Assembly (NCBI GenBank): GCA_963850255.1
Contig: CAWKLL010000023.1
Span: 30,075-94,074 of the forward strand
DNA: 64,000 nucleotides
Reading direction: 5' to 3'
Origin: J054 sp963850255
GTDB taxonomy: Bacteria > Pseudomonadota > Gammaproteobacteria > Steroidobacterales > GCA-2729495
The translations under genes were made by a program, and so were the position numbers. The notes below the pieces were generated by a model. The model saw only the letters and a list, made by a program, of their open reading frames with translations. It was not told the origin of the DNA and made no database searches. This document shows positions 9,603 to 18,336 of the stretch, in pieces. Numbering within the stretch: position 1 is the stretch's first letter; each line of letters opens with the position of its first letter.

Positions 9603-9637
9603 TTCTGCTGCCAACAATCACTCCAAGATCTTTCGTG

Positions 9638-9664
9638 CGCCACCTCCGGGTGGCGTTTTTTTTG
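9638..9664 (+). terminator. Rho-independent terminator after the VPLPA-CTERM gene
   Basis: A perfect 7-bp stem CGCCACC/GGTGGCG closes a TCCG loop and is followed by eight T residues. Confidence 0.92.
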
Positions 9665-9703
9665 TGCTTTGGTCACCGGACGTTGTTTGCGTATGCTTGG
9701 CAC

Positions 9704-10249
9704 ATGTGGATTTCAGATGATGTACAGGTTTGGCGACGCGGCGGCGCGAAGCTTGCCGGTTTCCAGTTGTCGCTGCTGCTGGTCATCGCCTTGCTCTGCA
9801 GTCCTGCCGGCGCCGATCCGCGCGTCCAATATCTGACCGCCGATGAATTGACTGAGACCATCGCGGCGCAGCGCGGCAAAGTCGTGCTGGTGAATTTCTG
9901 GGCTACCTGGTGTGCGCCCTGCCTGAAAGAAATTCCGGTGCTCACGGAGCTGGTCGCGGACAACGCTGAAGCAGACTTTGCCCTGATCGCAGTCTCACTG
10001 GATGACCCGGACATGGGCGATGCGCAGATCATTGCCTTTCTCGATCGTTTCTTCCCGGGTTTCAATACCTATGCGCGGACCGATCTCGACATGGATACCA
10101 CCGTCAGCGTCATCGACAAGGTCTGGAATGAGATCCTGCCGACCAGCTACGTACTCGCAAGGGACGGCAGCGTGGCCGCGAAGATTCAGGGTGGGCGCAG
10201 TAAGGCCGAATTTCAGGCGGCGCTGGCGCCAGTGTTGCAGCAGCCCTAG
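9704..10249 (+). CDS. TlpA/ResA-like thioredoxin-fold protein
   Basis: From the ATG at 9704 the protein has an N-terminal membrane/signal segment (SLLLVIALLCSPAGA) and one thioredoxin domain with FWATWCAPCLKEIP, the WCxxC active site of the TlpA/ResA/DsbE family. FALIAVSLDDPD and LPTSYVLARDG are the further family signatures (cis-Pro region LPTS). It should act in the periplasm as a thiol-disulfide reductase, perhaps for cytochrome c maturation or repair of exported proteins. No partner cytochrome gene adjoins it. An upstream in-frame start at 9635 would overlap the preceding terminator and is not used. Confidence 0.82.
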   Translation: MWISDDVQVWRRGGAKLAGFQLSLLLVIALLCSPAGADPRVQYLTADELTETIAAQRGKVVLVNFWATWCAPCLKEIPVLTELVADNAEADFALIAVSLDDPDMGDAQIIAFLDRFFPGFNTYARTDLDMDTTVSVIDKVWNEILPTSYVLARDGSVAAKIQGGRSKAEFQAALAPVLQQP

Positions 10250-10269
10250 ACCGCCAAGACAGGTTATTG

Positions 10270-11100
10270 CTATTCGCTAGAAGCGGGAGAGGGATTGATC
10301 TCGGCCTTTCGCCAGGGCTGTATCAGCATCTCGCCCAGTGTCAGTTCGCGCGCGCTGGAAAATTCACTCAGGCCGATGTGCATGCCCGCATGTCCGGCGG
10401 CAGGCTGTGCCTGATAGGTGCCGAACAGCCGGTCCCACCAGGGAATGCTGAAGCCAAAGTTACTGTTGGTTTCTGCTTTCACCACGGAGTGATGGACGCG
10501 ATGCATATCCGGTGTAACGACAATCCAGCGCAGCACCCGGTCCAGGGCTTTCGGCAAACGAATATTGCCGTGATTGAACACCGAGGTCGCATTCAGTATT
10601 AGCTCAAACAGCAGCACGCCGGCAGCCGGCACGCCGAGGAGTGCCACCGCAGCCATCTTGATGCCCATGGAGAGCAGAATTTCCAGGGGATGAAAACGGA
10701 CGCCGGTGGACACGTCAAAATCGGGATCGCTGTGATGCATTCGGTGCAGGCGCCACAATAACGGGACGTGATGAAACGTTAGGTGCTGGGTATAGATCAC
10801 CAGGTCGAGGGCAATGACCGACAGGGCGATGGTCAGCCCGGGCGATATCGATAGCTGATTGAACAAGCCCCAGCCACGCTCCGTGGCGAGCAGCGCTATG
10901 CCCACGGCTGCCGTCGGTATCAGCACGCGCAACAGCAGCGTGTTCAGGGCCGCGATGCCGAGGTTGCTTGGCCAGCGCCGCCGGCGCGGATAGCTGCCGT
11001 GGCGCCGCGGCGCCAGAATTTCCCAGAGTGCGACCAGCAGGAACAGGCCCAGGAAGCTGCCCAGGCGCAGCCCGGCCTCGAGGCTCATTAACTTATCCAT
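10270..11100 (-). CDS. Sterol desaturase/fatty acid hydroxylase superfamily membrane protein
   Basis: About 276 residues with four to five hydrophobic segments and the histidine clusters of the di-iron membrane hydroxylases: HLTFHH near residue 109, HRMHH about ten residues further, and MHRVHH in the C-terminal half, with an isolated FNHGN. These ligate two irons and catalyse O2-dependent hydroxylation or desaturation of a lipid acyl or sterol-like chain. The natural substrate cannot be read from sequence. It converges with the thioredoxin-like gene, 20 bases apart, and is divergent from the FGH gene. Confidence 0.8.
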   Translation of the reverse strand: MDKLMSLEAGLRLGSFLGLFLLVALWEILAPRRHGSYPRRRRWPSNLGIAALNTLLLRVLIPTAAVGIALLATERGWGLFNQLSISPGLTIALSVIALDLVIYTQHLTFHHVPLLWRLHRMHHSDPDFDVSTGVRFHPLEILLSMGIKMAAVALLGVPAAGVLLFELILNATSVFNHGNIRLPKALDRVLRWIVVTPDMHRVHHSVVKAETNSNFGFSIPWWDRLFGTYQAQPAAGHAGMHIGLSEFSSARELTLGEMLIQPWRKAEINPSPASSE

Positions 11101-11243
11101 GCGGGCGACTCGGGTTCATACGGTTATTTTCGCATGTTGTCGCCAGGGATCGCCTGCGGCGTTTTACCAGGCTTTACAATCATCCCGGTGAAGTCGTGCG
11201 GCAGGCCAATGCGCCGCGGCAAGCTTTGGTAAGGAGTTAAGAC

Positions 11244-12087
11244 TTGGAAACGCTGGCTGAACATCGCTGCTTCGGCGGCAAACTCGGCTATTACCGCCAT
11301 GCGGCTGATAGCACGGCCTGCGATATGCGCTTCAGCCTGTTTCAGCCCCCGCAGGCCGAACAGGGGCCAGTGCCGGTACTCTGGTGGCTGTCGGGTCTGA
11401 CCTGCACGGAAGATAACTTCACCACCAAGGCCGGTGCCTACCGTGATGCGGCCGAGTTGGGGCTGATGGTGATTGCGCCGGATACCAGCCCGCGTGGCGA
11501 TGATGTGGCGGATGATCCCGGCTATGACCTGGGGCAGGGCGCTGGTTTTTATGTGGATGCCACCCGCGAGCCGTGGCAGCCGAATTACCAGATGGCCAGC
11601 TACATCAGCGACGAACTGCCGTCGCTGGTGTTCAAACACTTTCCGGGCCGCGCCGACGCCCAGGGTATTGCCGGGCACTCCATGGGTGGCCACGGCGCCC
11701 TGACGATTGGTCTGCGCCATGCCGATCGCTATCGCTCGATCTCGGCATTTGCGCCCATCGTTGCGCCCAGCCAGGTGCCCTGGGGTCAGAAGGCTTTAAC
11801 AGCCTATCTCGGCGAAGATCAGCAGGCCTGGCAGAAGTACGACGCGACTGACTTGATGAGTCGAGGCGGGCGATCGTCGCGACTGCCCGGAAATCCTCAT
11901 TGATCAGGGCGATGCCGATGCTTTCCTGGCCGAGCAGCTGCAGCCGGAGCGTTTCGCAAAGGCTTGCGAGTCTGTCGGCCAGCAGCTGCAGCTGCGCCAC
12001 CAGCCTGGCTATGATCACAGTTACTTTTTTATCGCCAGTTTCATCGCTGATCACCTGCATCATCACGCGCGGATATTGGCTGACTAG
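11244..12087 (+). CDS. fghA: S-formylglutathione hydrolase, frame broken by one extra base
   Basis: Hydrolyses S-formylglutathione to formate and glutathione in formaldehyde detoxification; cytoplasmic esterase-D family. Seen: LWWLSGLTCTEDNF, GHSMGGHGAL (catalytic Ser) in the first frame, then ILIDQGDADAFLAEQL (catalytic Asp) and QPGYDHSYFFIASF (catalytic His) in the +1 frame, ending at 12087. The nominal stop at 11903 is produced by one extra base at 11861-11862; removing it gives DLMSEAGDRRDCPEILID, as expected for the family, at a normal length of about 280. No glutathione-dependent formaldehyde dehydrogenase is in the window. The start at 11244 (TTG) follows AAGGAG closely. Confidence 0.88.
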
Positions 12088-12120
12088 CGCCGCCGGCTTG
12101 CCGGCAGAAGGAGCGGCCGA

Positions 12121-12693
12121 ATGCCTGACCCAGTTCGTTTGATTTCTCGCCGCCAGGCTTTACGAGTATCGCTGGCTGCCGGCCTGGTACCCGCCAGTTT
12201 GCCGGCCGCTGCCAATGCGGGGGATGTTTTCACCGGTTTGCCACTGCTGGCACTGAACGCGGGTCGCTGGGACGGCACCTACACCTTCGTGCGTGCCGAC
12301 GGCGAGATTGTGCAGCGCTATGACTTCGAAATCACCGTGAGTCTGTCGTCGGATAATGCGCGCGCCTACCGCCAGGACAGCCGCTACCGGTTTGCCGACG
12401 GTAAAACCAGCGAGCTGCAGTTCGAGGCTGCCTATCGAGAGGGTCGCCTGGTCTGGGATAACGGTCGCATCAATGGCCAGCTCTGGCAGATCAGCGACGA
12501 CACCCTGTATCTGAATTTTGGCTTTAACGAAAAGCCGGAGACTGTCTGCCACGAGATGATCCAGACCTCGGCCGATGGTCGTCAGCGGGGCCGCAGCTGG
12601 TTGTGGTACGAGTCCGGCCGGCTGGATCGTTACACGCTGATCGACGAGCGGCGTGCAGATGCTGGACCGCCGATCCGTTCGGAGAAAAGTTAA
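12121..12693 (+). CDS. Exported protein of unknown function, Tat-like signal
   Basis: 190 residues, preceded by a strong AGAAGGAG ribosome site and 33 bases after the FGH stop, so probably cotranscribed with it. The N-terminus SRRQALRVSLAAGLVPA is a twin-arginine-like signal; the mature part (NAGRWDGTYTFVRADGEIV, GFNEKPETVCHEMIQ, SWLWYESGRLDRYTLIDE) resembles small beta-barrel lipocalin-like or DUF3598-like proteins that start with a G-x-W motif. I do not recognise a specific family. The role is unknown; an extracytoplasmic ligand-binding protein is the most I would infer. Confidence 0.65.
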   Translation: MPDPVRLISRRQALRVSLAAGLVPASLPAAANAGDVFTGLPLLALNAGRWDGTYTFVRADGEIVQRYDFEITVSLSSDNARAYRQDSRYRFADGKTSELQFEAAYREGRLVWDNGRINGQLWQISDDTLYLNFGFNEKPETVCHEMIQTSADGRQRGRSWLWYESGRLDRYTLIDERRADAGPPIRSEKS

Positions 12694-12761
12694 TGCCGTT
12701 CTGAGGGCCGGAAAAAATGACCCTAATAATTAATTATAAATCAGTTGTTTAATTAACTAAT

Positions 12762-13283
12762 CTAGATTGATAGTTGGTTGGTTTCGCCGTACCAGCTACG
12801 GGACAGACCTGGTCGGGCAGGCTTGAATTCGACGAAGCTCAGCGCCACGCCGTCCGGGTCAGCCACCAGCATTTCCACAAAATCGCCCAGGGCCGGGTTG
12901 CGGTAATCCGTCGGCTCCACCAGGAATCTGCAACCGGCAGCACGCAGACGCTGGGCGAGCGCCTGCGCATCGCTGGTGGCAAAGCCCACCACGGCCCGCC
13001 CTTGCATGGCCGGCTGGGTCAGTTCTGGTACTTCTGGAAGCTCCGGCTGGCGGACTTCAAACAGGCCGACCATGCCGAAATCATTGGCCTCGGACTGCAG
13101 GTAAACCACCCGCATATCGCAGTCGTCCAGCTGCATCAGCTTGCCGACGCCCGGGCCGGCCACTTCTTTGTCGGCCACCAACTGGAAGCCCAGCAGGTCG
13201 CGATAAAAGGCCAGCGAAGCGTCCAGGTCGCGAACGAACAGGCTGACGCGGGTAATCGGTGAAACCAGTGCCGCCGCGTTCAT
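12762..13283 (-). CDS. VOC family (glyoxalase/bleomycin-resistance fold) protein
   Basis: Two vicinal-oxygen-chelate beta-alpha-beta halves: ITRVSLFVRDLDASLAFYRD at the start and VVGFATSDAQALAQRLRAAG in the second half, with the metal-ligand region DFVEMLVADPDGVALSFVE at the end. Reaction is unknown; the family includes dioxygenases, lyases and isomerases. The ATG at 13283 overlaps the stop of the upstream GPH transporter (ATGA), so the two are translationally coupled and probably act on a shared substrate. A short AT-rich inverted repeat (TTAATTA...TAATTAA, 12729-12757) separates it from the convergent gene. Confidence 0.82.
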   Translation of the reverse strand: MNAAALVSPITRVSLFVRDLDASLAFYRDLLGFQLVADKEVAGPGVGKLMQLDDCDMRVVYLQSEANDFGMVGLFEVRQPELPEVPELTQPAMQGRAVVGFATSDAQALAQRLRAAGCRFLVEPTDYRNPALGDFVEMLVADPDGVALSFVEFKPARPGLSRSWYGETNQLSI

Positions 13284-14644
13284 GTCACGCGCTTGGTTGC
13301 CTTCAGGCTTTCTTCCGTCAATGTGAAGAAGCGCAGCATTATGAGTTTCAGCGCCGACATGCCGGCCGGCACCAGGGCCGTGCAAATCATGATGCCCCAC
13401 AATGCAGACTCTGGCTGTTCACCGGGCGGCAGGGCCTTGTCGAACTGCATGAATGAGAGCACGCCGCCGATCACGATGCCCGACAGGGCGCCGGCGGTTT
13501 TCTCGACGAAGCTGATGGTGCCGGCGAACACGCCTTCGCGGCGCAGGCCGGTGCGCCGGTAATCGAGTTCCATGATGTCGGGCAGAATGGACTGCGTGCC
13601 CAGCAGCGTGCCGCCGCTGGCCAGTCCGAGCAGGAAGCCGCGCACGGTATACAGCCAGATCGGCTCCTGCGGACCAGACAGTAACCAGCTCAAAGCCAGC
13701 AGCAAGGTGCAGATACCCGAGATAATCAGGATATTTGTCTTGCCGATCCGCCGGCTCAGGGCCAGCCAGAGCGGGATACCGATTAGCTGGGCGCTTAGTT
13801 GGGCGACACCGTAGAAAAAGAAAATCGACAGCGATCTTTCCATGATGTAGATGATGAAGAAAAACCCCGTGGCCAGTACCGCGGCCAGCGAAAACAGCCC
13901 GGTAAGTTTGATACCCAGAAACAGCAGGAACTGACGATTTTCGAGGATCAGCCTGGCGCGTTCGGCCAGTGTCAGCCGCGAGACCACGGGCTCGGTAAAG
14001 CGGGCATTCCGAGTACCAAAAAACGACGCCGCCATGGCCAGGCTCATTGCCAGCCCGATTGTCATGCCCATGTATCGATAGGCCTGGGCGGCGGAGAAGC
14101 CTTGATCTTCCTGCATCCAGGCAAGCGCCGCGGGGGTTACCGACACGCCGATGAAAGTGCCGATGATGATCAGAAATACCCGGTAAGACATCATCACCGA
14201 GCGCTCGTGATAGCCCTCGATCATTTCAGCCGGCATTGCCAGGTAGGGCACATTAAATATTGTGTAGGCGGTGGAAAGCAGCACCAGGGCCAGTCCCACG
14301 GCGATATACAGGGCCATGCTGTCGACCATCTGCGGCACCGAGAAAAATGCCGCGAAAGACAGTCCGCAGGCAATGCCGCCGATCATCAGATAGGGCCGGC
14401 GACGTCCCCAGCGGCTGCGTGTACGGTCGCTGATGGTGCCCATTAAAGGATCGGTGACGGCATCGTAGAGTTTCGAGCCGGTAATCAGTGCGCCGGCGAT
14501 CAGGGGGTCGATCTGCAGCACGGTAATCAGGTAGAACAGGGCCGCTACATTAAAGGTGTTTAGCAGCAGCGCCACACCCAGGGTACCGACGGACCAGCCG
14601 ACATGAATGGGATTGAAGCCCGCGAGCAGGGTGGCGATTCTCAT
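13280..14644 (-). CDS. GPH-type cation symporter (MelB-like MFS)
   Basis: Twelve hydrophobic segments. GSKLYDAVTDPLMGTISDRT followed by RWGRRRPY is the signature of glycoside-pentoside-hexuronide:cation symporters between TM2 and TM3, with FNVPYLAMPAEM, also typical, in TM4-5. GREGVFAGTISFVEKTAGAL occurs in the second half (written LRREGVFAGTISFVEKT). Substrate is unknown; in bacteria outside enterics, this branch often sits with catabolic genes for sugars, terpenoids or steroid-like compounds. The ATG at 14644 has GGGAG ten bases upstream. A paralogue lies at 28195-29538. Coupled to the VOC gene downstream. Confidence 0.85.
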   Translation of the reverse strand: MRIATLLAGFNPIHVGWSVGTLGVALLLNTFNVAALFYLITVLQIDPLIAGALITGSKLYDAVTDPLMGTISDRTRSRWGRRRPYLMIGGIACGLSFAAFFSVPQMVDSMALYIAVGLALVLLSTAYTIFNVPYLAMPAEMIEGYHERSVMMSYRVFLIIIGTFIGVSVTPAALAWMQEDQGFSAAQAYRYMGMTIGLAMSLAMAASFFGTRNARFTEPVVSRLTLAERARLILENRQFLLFLGIKLTGLFSLAAVLATGFFFIIYIMERSLSIFFFYGVAQLSAQLIGIPLWLALSRRIGKTNILIISGICTLLLALSWLLSGPQEPIWLYTVRGFLLGLASGGTLLGTQSILPDIMELDYRRTGLRREGVFAGTISFVEKTAGALSGIVIGGVLSFMQFDKALPPGEQPESALWGIMICTALVPAGMSALKLIMLRFFTLTEESLKATKRVT

Positions 14645-14677
14645 TTGGCGCATTCTCCCGCCCGCAGTGCTTAACAC

Positions 14678-15116
14678 GGCGGCTGTGGTTGCCTGGTCAA
14701 GATTCCGGCGGGCCGCTGGTGGGCCGGTTAAACCCTGCCCCGAGTAAAAATACGCGCTTTACCTGGCCGGCCGCCAGCAGCGGCAATGGTAACTCAAGCC
14801 CGCCCACTGGCAGCCGCTGCCGTGACGGCCGGCCTGGGCGGGTAAAGCAGATTGAGGTAGCTGGAACCTGCAGGCCGTGAAACAGTGGCTCCCGGTTCGC
14901 GTGGCCGCAGCCAGGCGCCGAAATGCCCAAGCTGCGGTTGCGCCCAGCGGTCTCAGCGCCGGCACCACGATTCCATAGGGTAGTCGCGCCAAGCCGGCGA
15001 ACTGAAGCGGTGCGCGTTTGGTGTTATTTGTTTGATATGACAGTCGAGGGCGATCCGGAGTTTTCCGGTTCAGGTCCCTGATCCGGCCCGCAACGGTCTT
15101 AACGGAGTTTTTAGTA
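14678..15116. other. Intergenic region, no gene seen
   Basis: About 440 GC-rich bases between the divergent transporter and binding-protein genes. Long open frames here are arginine/alanine-rich shadows. Promoters for both flanking genes must lie here but I cannot place them; GGAGT at about 15103-15107 is the ribosome site for the gene at 15117. Confidence 0.45.
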
Positions 15117-16161
15117 ATGCAGCGTAACTTATTAATTTCCTTTATCTTTGCTCTTTTTGCTTGTCTGATGAGCGGATCCGCCTGGGCCGGCGCGCATGGC
15201 GGGGCCGCGGTTTCCAAGATCGACGAGCTGCCGGCGCGCAGCGGCGATTGGAGCGCCGAGGAAGTTGCCCGCGGTCGCGAACAGCTGGTTGAGGCCTTCG
15301 ATGCGGCCTGGATTCGGATCATCGCCGGGCGCAAGGACCAGGCCGTAGTTGGCCGCCCAGCCGCTTAGCCAGCCGGGCGCTGCTGCCAGCTATATCGTCA
15401 GACTGGTGGACTGTCTGCCACAGCCCGAAATCGCGCCCTGGCCGGACAAACCCGTTGGCATGTTCAAGGACATCCTGGAAACGGGCGTGATTCGCCAGCT
15501 GGTGCAGGGCGTGCCGGAAACGCCGCAGAATACCTCCTGGTATTTCTCAGGCGTCAGCCAGGGCTATCAGGACCTGATCATGCAGGAGATCGAAGATCAC
15601 TATGACGTCGAACTACAAGTAGAGAGCGTGGTGCTGCCGCCGGGTCGACTGCCGGCCACCTCTGTGCTGGTCGACAACAAGATCGATTTCATCTCGCAGC
15701 TAAATGCGCTGGGCGGAAACACCCAGGGCATGCGGCGGCGCATGTCGCGGCGCTTCAGCTGCACTATTACGGCGTCCAGTCAGTTTATTCACATCCCGGA
15801 AAAGTCTGAGCTAGTGGAAGAGATTAATAGTCTCAATGACCTGATGGCGCGTCCCGACATCAAGATCTGTGCGGGGCCGCTGACCACGCAAACGGCCAAG
15901 GCCTATATGCCCGAGCATACGGTCAAGACCAAGTACATCAACGACCTGACGGGTTGCGACAAGGCGGTTAAAAAGGGTGATCTGGACGTGATCTTGAACC
16001 CCTTGAATGATCTGTCCATCGGTGGCATTGATGGTTACAAGTCCGTGCATACCCTGATCGTTGCCGGCACACCGCTTTGGGTAGCCGCCGACGACATTCA
16101 ATGTCCTTCGGACGGCAATCCGCGTACCGAAGACGAATGCTTTCGCGCCGGCACGGAGTAG
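15117..16161 (+). CDS. Periplasmic solute-binding-like protein (family 3 type), frameshifted
   Basis: The first frame gives a signal peptide (residues 1-24, ending AWA) and EEVARGREQLVEAFDAAW; it stops at 15368. The +1 frame, from about 15349, continues with SYIVRLVDCLPQPEIAPWPD, WYFSGVSQGYQDLIMQEIED and IKICAGPLTTQTAKAYMPEH to 16161. One extra T in the TT at 15349-15350 explains the break (DQAVVAAQPLSQ restored). The body resembles amino-acid-type periplasmic binding proteins, including a PDIKICAGPLTTQTA segment like the second lobe; paired cysteines (INDLTGCDKAVKKGDLDVI, DIQCPSDG) suggest a disulfide. No ABC permease adjoins, so it may be an orphan receptor or quinoprotein-system partner. 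Confidence 0.62.
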
Positions 16162-16190
16162 CCGCCAGGTAAATTGCAGCGAGTAACAAG

Positions 16191-17048
16191 ATGATTCTGA
16201 TTACAGGTGGCACCGGCAAGACCGGTGGTGAAACGGCGCGCCAGCTGGCCGCGGCCGGCCATGCTTTTCGTGCCCTGGTGCGTGATGCGGGTCGTGCCAA
16301 GGAGCTGCAGGCGCTGGGTGCGGAGCTGGTGGTTGGCGATATCGGTGACCGGCAAGTGCTGGACGAGGCTTTCCGTGGCGTCGAACGTACCTTGTTGATT
16401 ATGCCCAACGGTGAGCAGCAGCAGGCGCTGGAATGCCAGTTTGTCGATGCTGCCGAAGCGGCCGGCGTCAAGCATATCGTTTACCTGTCGTCGATCGAAT
16501 CGGTGCCGGAAAACAAGAACCCGATTACCCAGATGCATGTGGCCGTTGAGAAGCATATCCGTAAATCGGCCATGGACTGGACGCTGATCCGACCGAGTTT
16601 TTTCATGCAGATATTCCTGACCCAGGCGCCAAGAGTTCGTGAGCATGACCAGATCGTGTTTCCGGCCGGGCAGGGCACCATTGCTACCACGGATTTGCGC
16701 GATGTGGGCGCGGTTATGGTCAAGGCGCTGACGGAATCCGGTCATGCAAACCAGAGCTACGATATCAGCGGTCCCGAATTGCTGACCCTGGCTGAATGCG
16801 CCGAGCGGTTTAGCCAGGTGCTGGGTCGCAAGATTACTTACGTCGATCAGCCGATGGCCGAATTCGCTGATCGATTGCGCGCCATTGGCATCGCCGAGTG
16901 GCGAGTGCTGGCCGTGTGCAAGGAGTTCGAGGGTATCGCTTCGGGTCTTATCGATCACACAACGGAAACGGCCGAGCAGTTGCTCGGCCGTCCGCCGTGT
17001 TCACTGGCGCAGTTTATTGATGATCACCGCGCCGCCTTTATGCCATAA
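16191..17048 (+). CDS. NmrA-like NAD(P)-binding protein
   Basis: Rossmann fold beginning MILITGGTGKTGGETARQLA (glycine-rich GGTGKTG loop) with a middle strand VKHIVYLSSIESVPENKN and DWTLIRPSFFMQIFL, features of the NmrA/atypical SDR family. These proteins are NAD(P)H-dependent quinone or ketone reductases, or redox sensors; the classical Tyr-x3-Lys pair is absent, as usual in NmrA. Starts 29 bases after the binding-protein gene, in the same direction, and may be cotranscribed. Confidence 0.82.
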   Translation: MILITGGTGKTGGETARQLAAAGHAFRALVRDAGRAKELQALGAELVVGDIGDRQVLDEAFRGVERTLLIMPNGEQQQALECQFVDAAEAAGVKHIVYLSSIESVPENKNPITQMHVAVEKHIRKSAMDWTLIRPSFFMQIFLTQAPRVREHDQIVFPAGQGTIATTDLRDVGAVMVKALTESGHANQSYDISGPELLTLAECAERFSQVLGRKITYVDQPMAEFADRLRAIGIAEWRVLAVCKEFEGIASGLIDHTTETAEQLLGRPPCSLAQFIDDHRAAFMP

Positions 17049-17054
17049 ACAGCT

Positions 17055-17840
17055 TTATGCCGGGTCGCGGTTCCAGACCTGGTAGGGCGACAGGTTGTCG
17101 GCGCTGAGTTCCGTATCGAAGTAGTAAATCTGTTTCGGTGTAATGCGAATCAGGTCGAAACGACGTACCGCACGTTCTTTCGTCAGGCGCACCAGGTTGT
17201 AGCGCTTCAACAGCTCCATAAAGATGGGTTCGCTGGAGTCGATTAACTCGGCGGTGCCGCGCAGTTGCACGCTGCGCCACTCCTGCTTGCCACGCTCGGC
17301 TACCGTCCAGCCCTTGAAGCGCACCGCGCTGACCGCGGGGTTCTTCTGGATCTGCAGCAGCTTCTCCGTGCCCTTTTCTGAGACCACGTAGAGAACTTTT
17401 TCGTTCTCGTCGAGCACCATGTCGACGGTGGTAGCCAGTGGTTCGTTGTTTTCCCCGACGGTCGTCAGGGCAAATCGTTCCCGGCCAGGCAGAAAAACTG
17501 CGATCATGCCCCACAGTTCGTCCTGGTCCATCTGCGGGAAATTCGCCATGAATTGTTCGGTGGCCGATGTCATGCCGTCGAATGTGACGTTGTGGCACTC
17601 AGCGCAGGTCATGCCGCGTGGATAACTCATGTGCCCGCTGCTCATGACCTGCTCGGCGGCCAGATCAGGGCCGGGAACCACCACGGCTTCAATGCCGCGT
17701 TCGCCGGGGCCGACGCGAATGCCTTCACGCGACTCCGAGGCCTTGTGGCCGCCGGCCTGCAGGATGCCGGCGGCAACCAGCAGCGATACCGCCGTGGTAA
17801 GGCAAATAACTAATCCTGTCCGTCGCTTGACGCTCTTCAT
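17055..17840 (-). CDS. Exported pyridoxamine-oxidase-fold protein with an N-terminal CxxCH heme site
   Basis: An N-terminal membrane/signal segment (residues about 8-30) is followed by GMTCAECHN, a c-type heme attachment motif with Cys79, Cys82, His83; then from about 105 a flavin split-barrel of the pyridoxamine 5'-phosphate oxidase family (FALTTVGENNEPLATTVDMV, VLYVVSEKGTEKLLQIQKNP, LRGTAELIDS). A covalent heme joined to an FMN/F420-type split barrel suggests a periplasmic redox protein. The fusion is unusual; the heme part is too short to be a full cytochrome c domain, and Met71 or another residue would have to be the distal ligand. Convergent with the NmrA gene. Confidence 0.68.
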   Translation of the reverse strand: MKSVKRRTGLVICLTTAVSLLVAAGILQAGGHKASESREGIRVGPGERGIEAVVVPGPDLAAEQVMSSGHMSYPRGMTCAECHNVTFDGMTSATEQFMANFPQMDQDELWGMIAVFLPGRERFALTTVGENNEPLATTVDMVLDENEKVLYVVSEKGTEKLLQIQKNPAVSAVRFKGWTVAERGKQEWRSVQLRGTAELIDSSEPIFMELLKRYNLVRLTKERAVRRFDLIRITPKQIYYFDTELSADNLSPYQVWNRDPA

Positions 17841-17972
17841 TTGATGCTCCTTAAACTCTCTTGCAACGTTAACGTAACGCCAGAGGTTTCGGGATACGGA
17901 TAAACCGTTATTCCCGCCTGTTGGACATATTTTTGCTGACCTGGATCTGTCCTGGCAAATACGATTTGAGCT

Positions 17973-18311
17973 TCAGGGCTTGTCAGGCAAATACATTTCC
18001 AGTCTCTGATTAATACCGTCGGCAATGGCGGGCGAATCGAAGAACCTGACCTTCGGCCGTGCCCCATAAGTTTCAGTCATGGTCGCAAACCAGTCGGCAT
18101 CATAAAAAGCCTCAGCGCGGGAGCGGTTTTCCCATTCATAGGCGCCGCCTGCCTCACCATCGCCGTTTAGAAAATATTTGCGGCGCAGGCCAGGAATACA
18201 GGTGTAGGCCTGGCCCGCACTGCTGAGCAGCTCGCGCAGGGTAGACGGATCGCGCGGTGGCGGCGCCGGAAAAGTCACAATGGCGAGCACCGGTATTTCA
18301 GGATTACTCAT
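17973..18311 (-). CDS. YdhR-like/antibiotic biosynthesis monooxygenase-fold protein
   Basis: 112 residues with a ferredoxin-like alpha-beta pattern: VLAIVTFPAPPP, then LRELLSSAGQAYTCIPGLRR KYFL and AYEWENRSRAEAFYDADWFA, the conserved Gly-Ala-Tyr-Glu-Trp and aromatic patches of the YdhR/ABM superfamily. Such small proteins are cofactor-free oxygenases or dimeric helper proteins. It lies in a minus-strand run with an SDR and an AhpD-like gene, 25 bases after the SDR, and likely belongs to the same operon. Confidence 0.7.
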   Translation of the reverse strand: MSNPEIPVLAIVTFPAPPPRDPSTLRELLSSAGQAYTCIPGLRRKYFLNGDGEAGGAYEWENRSRAEAFYDADWFATMTETYGARPKVRFFDSPAIADGINQRLEMYLPDKP

Positions 18312-18336
18312 AACAAACTCCGCAAATAATTCGATG

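Noticed and set aside
11244..11903. S-formylglutathione hydrolase as a truncated pseudogene
   Set aside because: The missing catalytic Asp and His regions follow immediately in the +1 frame; a one-base insertion explains it.
12729..12757. TTAATTA...TAATTAA inverted repeat as a terminator between convergent genes
   Set aside because: AU-only stem would be weak and lacks a T-tract; noted only as a low-GC spacer.
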